Positions 36,840 to 49,100 of a DNA stretch of 64,000 bases are shown here, in pieces. The translations under genes and the position numbers were made by a program. The notes beneath the pieces were generated by a model. That model saw nothing but the letters and a program-made list of their open reading frames with translations. It was not told the DNA's origin and did not search any database. The first letter of the stretch is position 1; each line of letters starts with the position of its first letter. Origin of the DNA: Neckera pumila (Eukaryota > Streptophyta > Bryopsida > Hypnales > Neckeraceae); NCBI GenBank assembly GCA_963969595.1, contig OZ018408.1:48609022-48673021 (forward strand), written 5' to 3'.

Positions 36840-37150
36840 GTTGAAAAACATTGCAAAAGTGGCTATTCATAGGCCTTGATATTATGATTGTTTTAGGATT
36901 ATTGTGACCACTTTACATGACTAAGATGACCATTGTGGATACACTTTTTGTTGGTTTGGAGGGTGTCTAAGATTCTTTGAGGACATTCAGACATCACACT
37001 TAAAAAATTCATAACAAATTCATGCTTTGTCCAAATGTAAATAAATAAATTGCTCCCTCCTTCTCTCACATTTATCTATATTTACCTTCAATGATCCCAT
37101 GGGGCCAAGCTATTGTGCTTGGATTGGGTTGGTTTACCGTACTGCACATA
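36840..37150 (+). repeat. Dispersed repeat R3, copy 1
   Basis: Shares ordered blocks with 37640-38050, 57440-57890 and (inverted) 60040-60510: ATGACCATTGTGGATACACTTTTTGTTGG, GTCTAAGATTCTTTG, TTCATAACAAATTCAT and a TTGCTCCCTC block. The 5' part is missing or diverged here. Confidence 0.65.
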
Positions 37151-37639
37151 AGTTAGCAATGTAGGAAACAAAGTACGAAATAAAATCAAGGGACACTCAC
37201 AAAAGCATATTTAGGAAAAAGAGCCTCAAGGTGCCAGCTCAGATACAACTCAATCAGAAGTACTAGGCGGCTAAGTGAACCCTGAGTAAATGTGGTAGGA
37301 ACAGTTCCAAAGCTATTGAGGCAGTAAAGCAAACTATGGTTTGAAAAGAATTCAAGTATAAAAAATTCGTTTTTGCCAGTTTTTAAGGTTTTGTTTTTTT
37401 TCCCGGTATATTTACATGAATTTTATTAGAACCTAACACAAAAACCATGAAGTTCCAATTGATCAAACTTGTCAAATTGCAGAAGAATAGATAAGGAACG
37501 CTTTTTCACCATACTTGAATGTATGTCATCCATTTTATATAGCTCCTCCAACAAATCTTGAAACATTCATCATGCATCCACTTGATGCCGTCTCTCTTTA
37601 TAATCAATCAATCATGAATCTCTTTTTTCAATAAATAAG

Positions 37640-38050
37640 ATTTGGGCTGCATTAGGTTAAGTTAGAAGTCTCAATCAATATCTGGAATAATGGTGATGGA
37701 GTGATTAGAGATTGCAATAGGAATGTCTACTTTTAGAGTGAAAATTCATTACACAAAGTGACTTTTTTAGGTGTTTATAATGTGGTCATATTAGGAAATA
37801 TTGTGACTACTTCACATGAGTGAAATGACCATTATTGATACACTTTTTGTTAATTTTAGAGACTCTTTGGGGCCAGTTGGACAACTTACTTCAAAAATTC
37901 ATAACAAATCCATACCTTGTCAAAAAATCAAGTTTCAATTGCTCTCCTCATATTTCACATTTGCCTTTATGGAGTTAGTTTTTTTTTAATTTCAAAAATG
38001 CCAATAGGCGAACTAGTCATTCTACCTACTATAGGTTGATTTACCTTAAT
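37640..38050 (+). repeat. Dispersed repeat R3, copy 2
   Basis: AGATTTGGGCTGCATTAGGTT, TCTGGAATAATGGTGATGGAGTGATTA, TTGCAATAGGAA, GGGGCCAGTTGGACAAC and TAGTCATTCTACC are shared in order with 57440-57890. No coding capacity was recognised. Confidence 0.75.
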
Positions 38051-38059
38051 CCATCTTGT

Positions 38060-40480
38060 GCCCAATGAAGAAGGATGAACAAAATAGAGTATATAACTCA
38101 ATATGGCACTACAAAAGAGGTGACACTTTTCACCATACTACATTGATAGAACGCCCAAACTCAAAAGTTATAGGATGACCACCAAAATCAATGAGCTTGC
38201 AAGATAAGAAACCTGTGTTTTTTGGGATGTTTTCACTGTTTTTTGAAACGCATTTTTGTGGACATTGAATAGAACAACCCATGTTTTTATGTCAACAATG
38301 ACGTTCAATAAAACATCAAGGGTGTTTTTAATCTCATACTCTGTTTGTTCAATCTTCTTTTGGCAATGAACTTGACAATTAATTTGGCAAAATTTTGGCA
38401 ATGAACTATGCGTAGAAGACTAAGCATTTGAGAATGACACTAATACAAACCTAAGATATGCTTTTTGTTTCCAATGGTGTCTTCCATCTATACTACTCCA
38501 AGATTTGTGGGCTACAATGCTACAATTGTGTAGGTATGGAACATAATTGGGAAAGAGAAAATAATGTATACGCGATGTAAAGCAAGAGTCTCGAAAACTG
38601 CTCACGCATTAAGAACCGCCCCTATAATTAGCCCTAAAATAGACATGTTTGTGGTCTTTAATATTTGACCTTTGTAGTCATTGAATGAATCGAGGAAAAA
38701 ATATTATTTATTACAAGAGCCAATCATTATCCTTGCTTTCTCATGTCTCTTTACAAGTTGCAAGGGAACAGTTTATGGAAGACCTAAGGTCAGAAATAGG
38801 TGCCTACGACACACCTCGTTTGAAAAGTCATAAGTAATTCAATAATGCTTTGAAAAATATGAAACCACTTATGATACATTCCGGATCTATTTCTCTTTGT
38901 CTGAAAAATGAGCTAAAAAATATTCCCATAAAAAGAAATACATGAAAAAGCCAGACCAGCCCTTAAATCAGCAGTTTTCGAGCCTCCTACCTCACGTTAA
39001 CCTTAGTCAGCAAGCCAACTAGCACCGCAAGTCTAGCTCATAATCATGTTTCTTAGATTTGCCTACCGCTTCTGTCCAAGCGCCTCGGTTTTGCTTCTCG
39101 CCGCCCCCCGTGCGAAATGGTCTGCATTTCGATTCTCTTCTACGTATCCACGGCTTTGCCATGCCGCCCTTGCTTGTCGCATCGTGCGTTTGCTCTACGC
39201 AGCTGCATTGACCGAGTTAAGTCGCATACTCTTCTCTTAATTAACTCCAGGCGCAGATTTCGTTTGGAACACGGCAACTCATTCAAGCTAGCTAGTTCCC
39301 TGTCATAGAATCTGGACATGCAGCAAGTCCAGCAACATTTTTGTCTCATCCTGTCAACAAATTAACGACGACGACGACGACTAAGAAGGAGAAGAAGAGG
39401 AAACCAACGAGATAAGTTAGTTAAAACTTTCTTGAATGTCTCGTACTACGGTACTCTGTCTTTCGAGCCTCCTTGTTTGTGAGGTAGCTGGGTTTTTGTG
39501 CTGTAAATGTGAACTGTTGTAGTTTGTTTAATTGAAGGAGTGCAGGCAATCTATCTGTTATTAATGGTAAATCAAAATCGCACTTCGACATTCAAGTTTC
39601 TGCATGTGAAAGTCGAATCCAAGTTCCTGCATTCAGCACATTCTTAAATGGATGCTGTGCATGATATGTAGTGCCAGATTCATTACTCCTCTTTCTACTA
39701 AGAGGTTGGAAATCAGTGAAGCTGCTTGGCGGGAATGGTGATAAGAGAGTTGTGACATGCAGCAGAACATGAAAAGGTGAGACATCGAGACCTTAATTAA
39801 TTTCAGCCGTGATCTGCGCTTTGTCTTCGATGAATCAGCGTCCTGTACGTATCATAATTCAGGTTTTGGAAATCTGTCTCGCGCACTGGTTCTCATTGAC
39901 AAGTTAGCTAGGCACGCCGTCGTTGATCGAACGACATGCTGTGTCGATCTATTGTCTGCGGTTGGATTCCATGTCAAATTAAAGCGTGTGAAATAGCATT
40001 CAGTAAATTTACTTAGCTGAGAGATAATATATGTCAGCATTGATCGATGTGCACGCTATGTTCAGCGTTGAGCCTGAGCGTTGTAACAGTTCAATAAGTT
40101 TATTCTCTTGCATAAATTTTTGTGAACTTCCTGTCAACAATTGAATACTGTTTGCACTTTTGCTTAGTTTTTGTGGTCCTACTTGCAAACAAATTCCTTG
40201 ATGTCTTCGTTCAATGACCGTGCGTGGGCAATTCTATTTCAAAAAGAATTGATATATACTCTTGCACAGACTACGATATATAATTGACGTAATGGAAATC
40301 AGGAATGGACATGCAATCAGCGCGCCACCGGACCGTCGATCCTGTGCGAGTGTCTGATTCAATACGGCGAAAGATCTGACGACTACATAAGGAGTACTTG
40401 CAGCTTCCACAATCATGTATTGGTTGTGCATGTGGCACGGTTGATGTCGGGAAGTGCGGATCGAAAAGAAATTTGCAGAG
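38060..40480. other. Upstream region of the CYP78A gene
   Basis: AT-rich DNA gives way at about 38,990 to GC-richer sequence with a (GAC)n run near 39366-39380 and short open frames (for example 39046-39240). This may be promoter and leader of the P450 gene. No TATA box or start site could be fixed. Confidence 0.35.
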
Positions 40481-40826
40481 AATGGATGACCCAGTACATC
40501 TATTACCACTAGCGGACCTGCCGATGCTCATCACGTCGAAAGGAGATGTGATCCTTTACCACGACGCTTGCATTGGCCATATCCAGAATGTTAGCAGAGC
40601 CATTGTAAAAACTATTCAAGAAACTCTCAGCTATTTGACTAAACCTAAAGCGCGCAATTTCGTGGTCAATGCCTTGACAATACTTACGGCCTCCATAATC
40701 ATCACCGCGATTTCTATGGAACTTTTGATGGAAGCTACAAAACTATTCATGACGGGACGTATCGTTCCACATCCGCAATGGCCATCGACGCTCCTCATGA
40801 GAGGCAAGTTGCAGCAGCAGGTCGCC

Positions 40827-42653
40827 ATGGCAATGTCCAGCAGCAAGATTCTTGCAGTTACTGTTCTGGGCCTTTTGGCGTCTTTCCTTTTGATAATCTC
40901 GTGGAGTTATAATGGCGGCCTGGCCTGGAGTCTCTCACGCGTGTTCTCTTCGCCCAGGGCCTTACCAACTCCAAATGGACCCCGAGGATGGCCAGTTCTC
41001 GGAAGCTGGACTTTAATGCAAGGCAGCAACGTCCACAAGGAACTCGCCAAGCTCGCCTGGACCGGCGGAGCTTCCACTCGGAAGCTCATGGCGCTAAGCA
41101 TAGGCACCACCCGCATTGCATTGACCTCCGATCCCACGGTAGCAAAAGAGCTTCTACGAAGCTCCGTCTTCGGTGACCGCCCGCTGAAGCAAGCAGCGCT
41201 CAACCTGGGATTCGATCGCGCTATGGGCTTCTCACCGCAAGGGCCTTACTGGCGCATTTTACGCAAGATCTCAGTCACTCACATGTTCTCTCACAAGCAG
41301 ATCGTCAGGAACTACGAATTCCTTCAAAGTGAAACTTCTCGCATGATCTCCGCCATAGCTGGCAATAAGTTCTCCACAGCGGAGTCTCGCACTGGCCTCT
41401 GTCTTCGGCCTTATTTACAACGAGCGGCGGTGAATAACGTCATGAGCATCGTTTTCGGCCGCACCTTCGATTTCAATGGCTTGTGTCCCGAAGCGGAGGC
41501 CGTGGAAGCTATGATACGTGAAGGGTTTGAGCTTCTGGGTGGTTTTAACTGCGCGGATCATCTGCCTGTTCTTCGCCATTTGCCTTTCCTTTCTGTCGCT
41601 AGAAGGTGCAGGGAATTGACGCGGCGAGTGAATTCGTTTGTGCAACCAATTCTGGAAGAGAGGCGTCGGAGGAGTTGCTCCAGCGACAGCTTTGTTGATG
41701 TGTTGCTCGCTTTGCAAGGCGATCAGAAACTGCCAGACGACGACATGATATCTGTGCTTTGGGTACGTAACAACTCTCTTTCCAGCCAACTTGTGTGCAA
41801 TGTGGTTTAGTTAATCACCTAATTGCTATGAATTCGGTTGCTGGAACTGATATAATGCATTTGGCTGTCTTTCTGAATGGTTACCTGCCACCTGTAGATC
41901 AAAGTCCTCATAGAGATCATGTAATTCCAATGTGATGCAATAGTACAATTGTTCAAGATCAGCAACTTTCAATTCCAGTGATTAGATCTGATATTCTACC
42001 ATAGCAAAAATGCTGATGTGCTGGATCTCCCAATGTCCCTGCAGGAGATGGTGTTCCGCGGCACCGACACAATTGCAGTGCTCATAGAATGGGCCATGGC
42101 AGAGGTGATATTGAACCAAAGCATCCAAGCACAAATCCACAAAGAGCTTGATAACGTGGTGGGGAGGAGCCGACTTGTGCAACTCAAGGACATGGAGCAG
42201 TTACCGTATGTGCAAGCCGTTTTGAAGGAGACCTTGCGGTCTCACCCACCTGGACCGCTTTTATCCTGGGCACGGCTCTCCGGTGAGGATACTGAAGTGG
42301 CTGGCTATCACGTCCCTCGCGACACCACGGCCATGGTGAACATGTGGGCAATCACACATGACGCTGCGGTATGGCCTAATCCTCATGTATTTGACCCTTC
42401 TCGCTTCGTGGAGGATGACCTTGATGTACTTGGCACAGAGCTGCGACTTGCTCCTTTTGGGTCCGGACGGCGTGTTTGTCCCGGACGAGCCTTGGGCATG
42501 GCAACCGCTCAACTCTGGCTAGCACGGCTACTGCACCACTTTTCATGGTCTCAGGATTGTCGTCACCCCATTGACTTGACGGACAATTTGAAACTCTCCT
42601 GTGAAATGGCATCCCCTCTTCACGGGTGTGCTACAAATCGCATTCCTCTGTGA
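40827..42653 (+). CDS. CYP78A: Cytochrome P450, CYP78A family
   Basis: Two exons, 40827-41762 and 42045-42653, encode 514 aa; the intron (GTACGT..GCAG, phase 0) falls just before the I-helix. N-terminal membrane anchor ILAVTVLGLLASFLLIISW, then the hinge LPTPNGPRGWPVLGS, FGDRPLKQAA and the C-helix WRILRKI. I-helix EMVFRGTDT (313-321), K-helix KETLR (373-377), the family block HPPGPLLSWARL, PxRF as DPSRF (429-433), and the haem loop FGSGRRVCPG with the ligand Cys457. The block TTAMVNMWAITHD and the ending LKLSCEMASPL are CYP78A signatures. The family are ER-bound mono-oxygenases that promote organ and seed growth through a still-unidentified mobile signal; the substrate cannot be read here. 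The start at 40827 has a strong context (GCCATGGC) and gives the usual length. The same frame is open upstream with an ATG at 40482, which would add 115 residues and a second hydrophobic segment (629 aa total). Confidence 0.93.
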
Positions 42654-42659
42654 AGGCAA

Positions 42660-43950
42660 TGCCGCAGCAAATCTATGTCCATACTGCAGCAGTTTCAATG
42701 ACGCCACTGGAGAAAGGTCTATACTGTAGATGGGTATGGTGCTCACTCTCAGTTGGACAAGTATATAGTATTCATCATGTGTAGATAAACACTGGCTTCA
42801 TTTGCATAGTACAGTTTGTTCCATAGCTTTGTGGATAGTTGTGAAAAATTGTTGCACAAGCATTAGTATGCATCATGCGCCCCTGATTGAACTCCAATGC
42901 AAGTATGCACAGAGAGAGAAGCTACAACCATTTACATGTGGTCGGTGCACAAGTAAGTATATACTTGTAAGACATTGTGATCTTAGTGCACTAGATTATC
43001 CTCATAGTGCGTGTGACACTAATTTACCAGTCACACTAATTTACCAGTCACACTAATTTACCAGTCACACTATTTTGTAAAATGTGTAAACTGGTATATG
43101 GTGAATCATTACTGTATGATCTTTTATCAACGTCCACAAAAGATGAGTTTGTAAGGACACCAATTTTTAGGCCTCACTGGGTAAATCAGTGTAGGAATGA
43201 CCTTACCACATACAGGTACTATGTATACGTCATTGAATGTGCGACCCAACTCCAAGACCATTCGTCACTATGACATTACAAAAAATTAACTGATTAAGTT
43301 TTCAAATCTTGTGTGGTGATACTTGACTGTCAGTGTTGGTTACATTTACATGAAAACATATTGTAAAAAGTTGATATGTATCGAAAGAGTTATGGTGCAT
43401 TGAATTCATCTTCAAAAGCAGAATGCAAAAAAAAAAATTCCTACAAATTTTATTGCAATTTAAAGGTGATGAAGTTGAAATCTAATTAAAAATTATTTGC
43501 AACCCTTCACCGCAGTGTGTAGTAATTGGGCAGTGATATAAAATTTGATTCCGTCGCAATTGAATTGGTAGTTGAATCACGCAATTATTGTGTGGTAATT
43601 GGCAACGGTTGGTGTGCGGTAAAAGGCAAGTTTACTCTACATGTACCAATGTTGTAGCTCTCTTTCCAATCAAATACAAACATTGGTAGAATAACAAGAA
43701 TTTGTTGAACCAAAGTATGAGATAGAATTCACCTTCTACTCCCTATGACAAGCCTAATATTACCATGATCAACATTTCATGCCAAATATTGAATTAAAGT
43801 TGAAAAATCAAATCCAACAAATGCGCAAGGGAAATTCGTAGAGGTCTATTGCAAAGGGTCCAAGTGGTGGTCATTGTGAAAAACTCCAGCCCGGCTGTAC
43901 AAGCCTTTCACCTAGATTTGCAAGTATTGTGAAAGAGTTGCAATTCAACC
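42660..43950. other. 3' flank of CYP78A and intergenic DNA
   Basis: Contains the P450 3' UTR, a 17-bp tandem repeat, then AT-rich spacer. No gene recognised; short frames (60-84 codons) have no domain. Confidence 0.4.
43016..43071. repeat. 17-bp tandem repeat, 3.3 copies
   Basis: Unit ACACTAATTTACCAGTC repeated three times without change, about 370 bases after the P450 stop codon. Confidence 0.95.
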
Positions 43951-43959
43951 TAGGCCGCT

Positions 43960-44060
43960 AGAGATGGATGAACAAAGATGTATTCCATGCATACACTACG
44001 AAAAAGGAACAGATCGTTGGAGATGGATGAACAAAGATGTGTTCTATACATATGCTGGAA
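43960..44060. repeat. ~57-bp tandem duplication
   Basis: GAGATGGATGAACAAAGATG followed by TRTTCYATRCATA occurs at about 43962 and again at about 44019; the second copy ends in a poly-A run. Confidence 0.8.
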
Positions 44061-44094
44061 AAAAAAAAAAAGATTACTGATCAAATCCCATCTC

Positions 44095-44480
44095 CAACTT
44101 TGGAGATCAATTCCGGAGAAGTGGAAGGGAGTCACTACCAATCCCAATTATTTCTAGGTACCGATGTAGCCTGCACTTGCTACAAACAGTGCCTGGAAGA
44201 AACCATCCTCCACATGTTTGTTGAATGCACCCTGAGCCAACTGGTGGTGGTTTGTGCTATCAATTCTCTAACTCTTGCAGGAGGTCTTGGCAAAGGATGG
44301 TTGTTGGTCCAACCTTACATGGTAGCAATGTCTCTTGAAATTGAGGGCCAGAGCTAGAATCTGGTCCCAACTCCAAGGCTCAATAGTATGGCTTTGTTGG
44401 TGGGGGAGGAATGTTTGGGTGTATGACCTTTAAAAGACTCTCAAGCCGAAAAGTAGCCAATGGATGATTTGATTGTTCAT
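44095..44480 (+). pseudogene. LINE-type retrotransposon tail relic (zf-RVT-like)
   Basis: Translation gives ACTCYKQCLEETILHMFVEC, a Cys-x-Cys...His-x4-Cys pattern after a short spacer. After a frame break follow RIWSQLQGSIVWLCWWGRN and a tryptophan-rich stretch. This is the layout of the zinc-finger-like tail (zf-RVT) that follows reverse transcriptase in plant LINEs (family pattern: C-x2-C..EET..H-x4-C.., then W..L.G...W..W..RN). Frameshift and stops make it non-functional, and no reverse-transcriptase core was seen upstream. The assignment rests on motif spacing alone. Confidence 0.5.
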
Positions 44481-44489
44481 TGTAGAAAC

Positions 44490-44555
44490 AAAGAATGTAC
44501 CTATTGGTCCAATAATTCAAATATTTCGGTGACTACTTTAGTCATAGGGGCCATG
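44490..44555 (+). repeat. Dispersed repeat R2, copy 2
   Basis: TTGGTCCAATAATTCAAATA, TTTCGGTGACTACTTTAGTC and ATAGGGGCC match 20858-20930. Confidence 0.6.
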
Positions 44556-44566
44556 TCTTTTAAGGG

Positions 44567-44747
44567 TTAACCCTTAAACGCCAATGCAGATGTTTTGCGG
44601 CCAATGAATGACAGAGAATCTCCTGTGTAGGACAAAAATGCAACTATTCATCTTTGGAATTTTGTTGTGAAAAGGGGAGGTCTTCTACAGTAGTTTGACC
44701 TCCATTGAACACTTTTGATTTTTTCAAAATAGACATTCAAGGGTTAA
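44567..44747. mobile_element. Short TTAA-flanked element F (181 bp)
   Basis: TTAACCCTTAAACGCC at 44567 and GACATTCAAGGGTTAA ending at 44747 form an inverted pair (TTAACCCTTRAAYG). It has the same TTAA-C-rich design as A-E but a different sequence. Its interior (CATCTTTGGAATTTTGT..GTTTGACCTCCATTGA) matches 20470-20610 in inverted orientation. Confidence 0.7.
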
Positions 44748-44749
44748 TC

Positions 44750-46112
44750 AAGAAGTGTGGTCCCAAATTAAGCTGGAACAATTGATATGGGACCACAACC
44801 AAAACAACTTGGTATTAGACCTCCCTCCTATGCAATAGGTCCTTAGGCAAGTCCCCTTAGTTCCTCCAGAGCCTGACTTCATACCCCATTCTTCAGTTCT
44901 TGCCAGGACAGAGCCATCACCTAGGATCTTAGGAAAACCACTTGTGCATCCTTCATGTAATTTATTGATTTGTGGTTTCATTTGGCACTTTGGCTCCTAT
45001 GAATTCTTTCTCCAGGGCACTGTCCTCACCATTCTTCTGTTCGTTCTTGGTTATTTTCATGGAATAAATTCCGGGTTTCAGTATTTTTTTTTTAAAACAT
45101 TTCCCTAAAATTCCAGCATCTTTGTTTAGAATTATTCTTTGTCGATCCTGATAGCCGGGACCGGCATGGGGCTTCCATATTGAAATGCTCAGTAATCAGC
45201 CAGCGGGTAGAAGTTGGGTTTCATTTACAGTGTAGTATTCAGGGAGTCCACTGCAACATAAGTCAATGATAATTAACAGTGCAAAAAATCTTTACGTTTG
45301 AAACCAGGTATTGCATATCAACAAAATTAATTAAAGTTGGAGAATCATACAAGTTTGTATTTAACAGAGGGATAGGCAGAAAGCACAGCGTGGAAGCAAT
45401 GCTGTAAGTGAAATCTCATATCTGGTTGCACCGAAGCCTGGCAGTAATCTCATATCTCTTACGTCATACCTCAAACTAGCAGGCCTGCCAGATCTGTCTA
45501 CAATAAGGGGGACATCACAGCTCTGCAAGAGAAACGCAATGCTCATAAGATGACAACGAAATGAGTGTCTCGAATAGCTTACATGTCAGTTTCTCATTAC
45601 TCGAGGATCCAGGGAGTATGGAACTGTTGGCAGACCAAGTCTACAGGCTACTGTTACACGCATGTGTGCATAGAAACTCCTCAGTAGACTTCGCTTCTCA
45701 CCCTTTCGACAGAATCTCAAGTTTTAGGCCACTTACAAATAGTGTTCCCTGTTTGCTGTCCTAAATACCCCTGCTGAGCCTGCACAAAAATGCATCAACT
45801 TATAATATTACAAAAACTTTCGTCTCATTTCTCATCAGACTGCTGAAAATCCCACGAGGAACTGATTCACGCTCAACACAAAATGGGCCTTCCCACGGTT
45901 CGAGGCTGCTGGTAGTGCATGACTTTGGATGATGTTTTTTCGTTACAAATCCCTCGCTTCTGTAAGTCTACAGCCAAAACGTCGGTCATGACAAGCTGGA
46001 AGCGAAATTGGTGAGGCACACAGTGGAGGAGACAACTTCCTTGCCTATGATATAGTAAAACAGTCTCTTAGTAGTCAGTCTCTTTCGCTTCTCTTTCTTG
46101 CTCGGCCTTAAT
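44750..46112. other. Intergenic and ARF 3' flank
   Basis: No open frame with a recognised product. The part closest to 46112 is likely the 3' UTR of the minus-strand ARF gene. Short frames at 45361-45546 (minus) and 45561-45764 (plus) have no domain. Confidence 0.4.
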
Positions 46113-49100
46113 TCATTGATCCAAAGTTCCACCTGAAGGATCAGGAAAGGACCTTTGGGGGAGAGCCTCTCCGGAATCGCAACTAGTCGACCTTTGTTGC
46201 TGCAGATGTTGCGCAGGCACAGAGTCAAACACCTTCAGCTGCTCCTGACTCATCTGTGCAACCTCTGATGGCGAAAGGATTTTGATAGAACGTACGCAGT
46301 TCACAAACTCCCTGAAAGTGAGGGGAACAAAGATGTGAGTAAAGGCATGCCAACTGCCATTCACAACTGCCTCTGTAGCCAGCAGCCACGGACAAGAACC
46401 CAAATACTTGTGCATAATCCTAATATTAGACCTATGACTTACTCTCAGTTTTGATCTGGAAAGAAAACGAATTCAAATCTTACTGCTGAGAAAATGGAAG
46501 TGCTTCAGTCAAGCGGATAGAGCTTAGAATCATCAACAAACTGAAAAAAAAGGTCGGTGATGGAGAACCAGAGACTTTAGCATCACTCCTACGGTGTATG
46601 TAACTTACTCCCAAGGATCATCTCCTAAAAGCAGAGTGTCATTCTCATTGTCCACAAACACGATTTGCCACCCTGACGTGGATGGATCTTCCATCAGGCA
46701 ATCCAGATTAAACCTCTGGGCCAGCTCCTTCCTGAGTTCTGTGTAATTTGAGAAGTTCCGTACGTCCAAAGATCTTCCAACAAATCCAAGCTTGTGAACC
46801 TGGACATTAGCAGAACCTACTCAAGAACTGATCACATACACACCTTCGAAGCACAAACCATTTCTGAAAAATAGCTAAACGTGAATACAGATAATCTGGT
46901 AATTGCCGAATTAACAACAGGTTTTGGAGGAGAAGAGAAATCTAAATGCAAATAGAAACTGAAAAGCTTTCCACAGCAGAGGTCCAGATATCAACCTTAG
47001 TAAAGGTACGGAGAGGGCTTGCCGTTGGCATAGGTGGCCATCCCGTGTTACGCTGAAATAGACCATTTTCATCCAATCCCTCACCAGACATCAAACCATT
47101 GCTCATAGAATCTGGCGTACTTGGTGGCCCGTATGCAGCTGACAGCATATTATTGCCTGTAACATCCTTTGTTTTCCCGTAAGTGTGAGGAACAACGGTA
47201 CCTGATCCAACTAATGGTTGGTCAATAGACACACCAAAAAGAAGGTGACTTCGGTCAGCTTGCAGCTGATCCGAGCCCTGATCAGTATTGCGGAATCCAT
47301 AAGAGGGTAGATGTCCCAGACCTTGCTCTAAGGTTGATTCGCTACTTTGAGGCAGAGAAAAAGACCCAAGTACTCCAGCGCTGGAAGCCTCAATGCGAGT
47401 TAGTTGGGATGGGATGAGTGGTTGTGGTTCGGATTGATTTGAAAACCAGGGAGTTGAAACCTGCCACCCATTTCATACAAGTGTTAGCTAACTTACAAAT
47501 AATATTACGACAATTGACCATATTTCTCAACACCGATAATTCTTCCATACACGTCAAGAGTCGCACTAAGCGTCAAGCGCGCTTAGCAGTCAACTTTGAG
47601 TATGGAAGGTGTGGATAAAAAGAACCAGCTCAAAAAGAATCACGAGACATCCTCACCACTCCCTGGATATGGTGTCATAGAAATCAGTCAAGGCCAAAAT
47701 AGTTGTACAAGTGTGCTGTACAAAATAATTGTCGAGAACAGAGAAGAAAGATTTGTAAAGACCATCGTGACTGACTGAATCTGCACTAGCTCGTACAGTA
47801 GGACAGTTATAAAACAAACTGCCAGTACCTGAATTAACCCTTGCATTGTCCCCGAGGGTTGCAATCCGTTTTGACTTGCAATTTGCATCATACTGGCTAT
47901 TTGATTTCCTTCATTCGAGCTCAGTGGTGCACTAGTCGGAGCCCTTCCCATCATATCCTGTAAGCCAAAGGAATTAGACATCGTCGTGGGAGAAGCCATG
48001 TGCAAGTCAGATTCTCTGTAACCCGCGGAGGACATTCCAGAGTTCCCCAAGTCTGTCGCTTGTGTTTGGCAGGTAGACAGCTGCAATAGAGGGCCTGGAA
48101 TGTCGTTGATATGTTGCATAAGTTGCTGAGGTTGAGGCTGGGATTGCTGCTGGCGGAACGGCATATGTGACGACGGCACTGACTGGGACAGCACTTGTTT
48201 TGACGGATCTCCATTTCGAAATTCCTGTAAGGCAGCTGCCGCAAGAGCACGGTACTGCCCATTCTGGGCTGAGGATACCATCGGTCCAAACCTCTGCTGC
48301 GGTAGTCGCATCCAAGAGGTATCCATCGCCAAGCCACCAAATTTAAGTGACCCCAATGAGTCATTCCCGTTCGGCCACATTTGAGACTTTTTCATGAATA
48401 TATCCAAATCGTCTTCTTCTCCTGATATAATGAAAATTAGATTCTTGTTGTAAGCAATCAGGATAGACATGCAACTCCACCAAAACCCTACATTGTAGGT
48501 CTCTCGCACCGCATTGGAGAAAACGGTAAGTCACTTTTGACATTGTTAAGAATGGATTCAGTACTGGAACTTCCAATGTCATAACTAAAACTGTCAACTA
48601 CTGTGAATCTTCACATCAAAAATCGATCCGAAAGTGCGCTTCATGAGACGTCATCCTACCAGGCATGCCACGAGGACGCTTCGATCTTAAAGCAATGGGA
48701 GGGGGGCAGAGGAGAAACGGTGTCGTTAAGGGTTCAATCTCCCAAAGAGACACTCTTTGTTGTCTCTCACCAGCTGTAGATTCATCCCATCCAACCTGCG
48801 TAATTAATGCACATCAGAACACATCAGAATACCCCGAAACTTCTTTGCCATTTAAAAAATATACAAGAAAAAGTTGAAGCTATGACACAATGAAGACGAA
48901 TATAAAGTTCCATAAGAGGGGTCTTACGAAGAAAAATACCTTCAGGGAGCGCCAATGTGATTTAGGCCATCTAGCAGAATCGATATCTCCTAAACCGGTA
49001 ATTGTGCCCATGTATCTGACAAATGAAAGCCGGAAAACACTGAAGTTAACTGGAACGCAGACATTGAAAGCTAAAAATGCATAAGCTCATTCAACATAGG

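Noticed and set aside
40398..40481. Further upstream start of the P450 frame
   Set aside because: The frame is open but starts with TTG; no ATG before 40482, so it was not used as a start.
47254..47274. Possible miR167 target site in the ARF mRNA
   Set aside because: GATCAGCTGCAAGCT resembles part of the known target but needs a gap and several mismatches; too weak to annotate.
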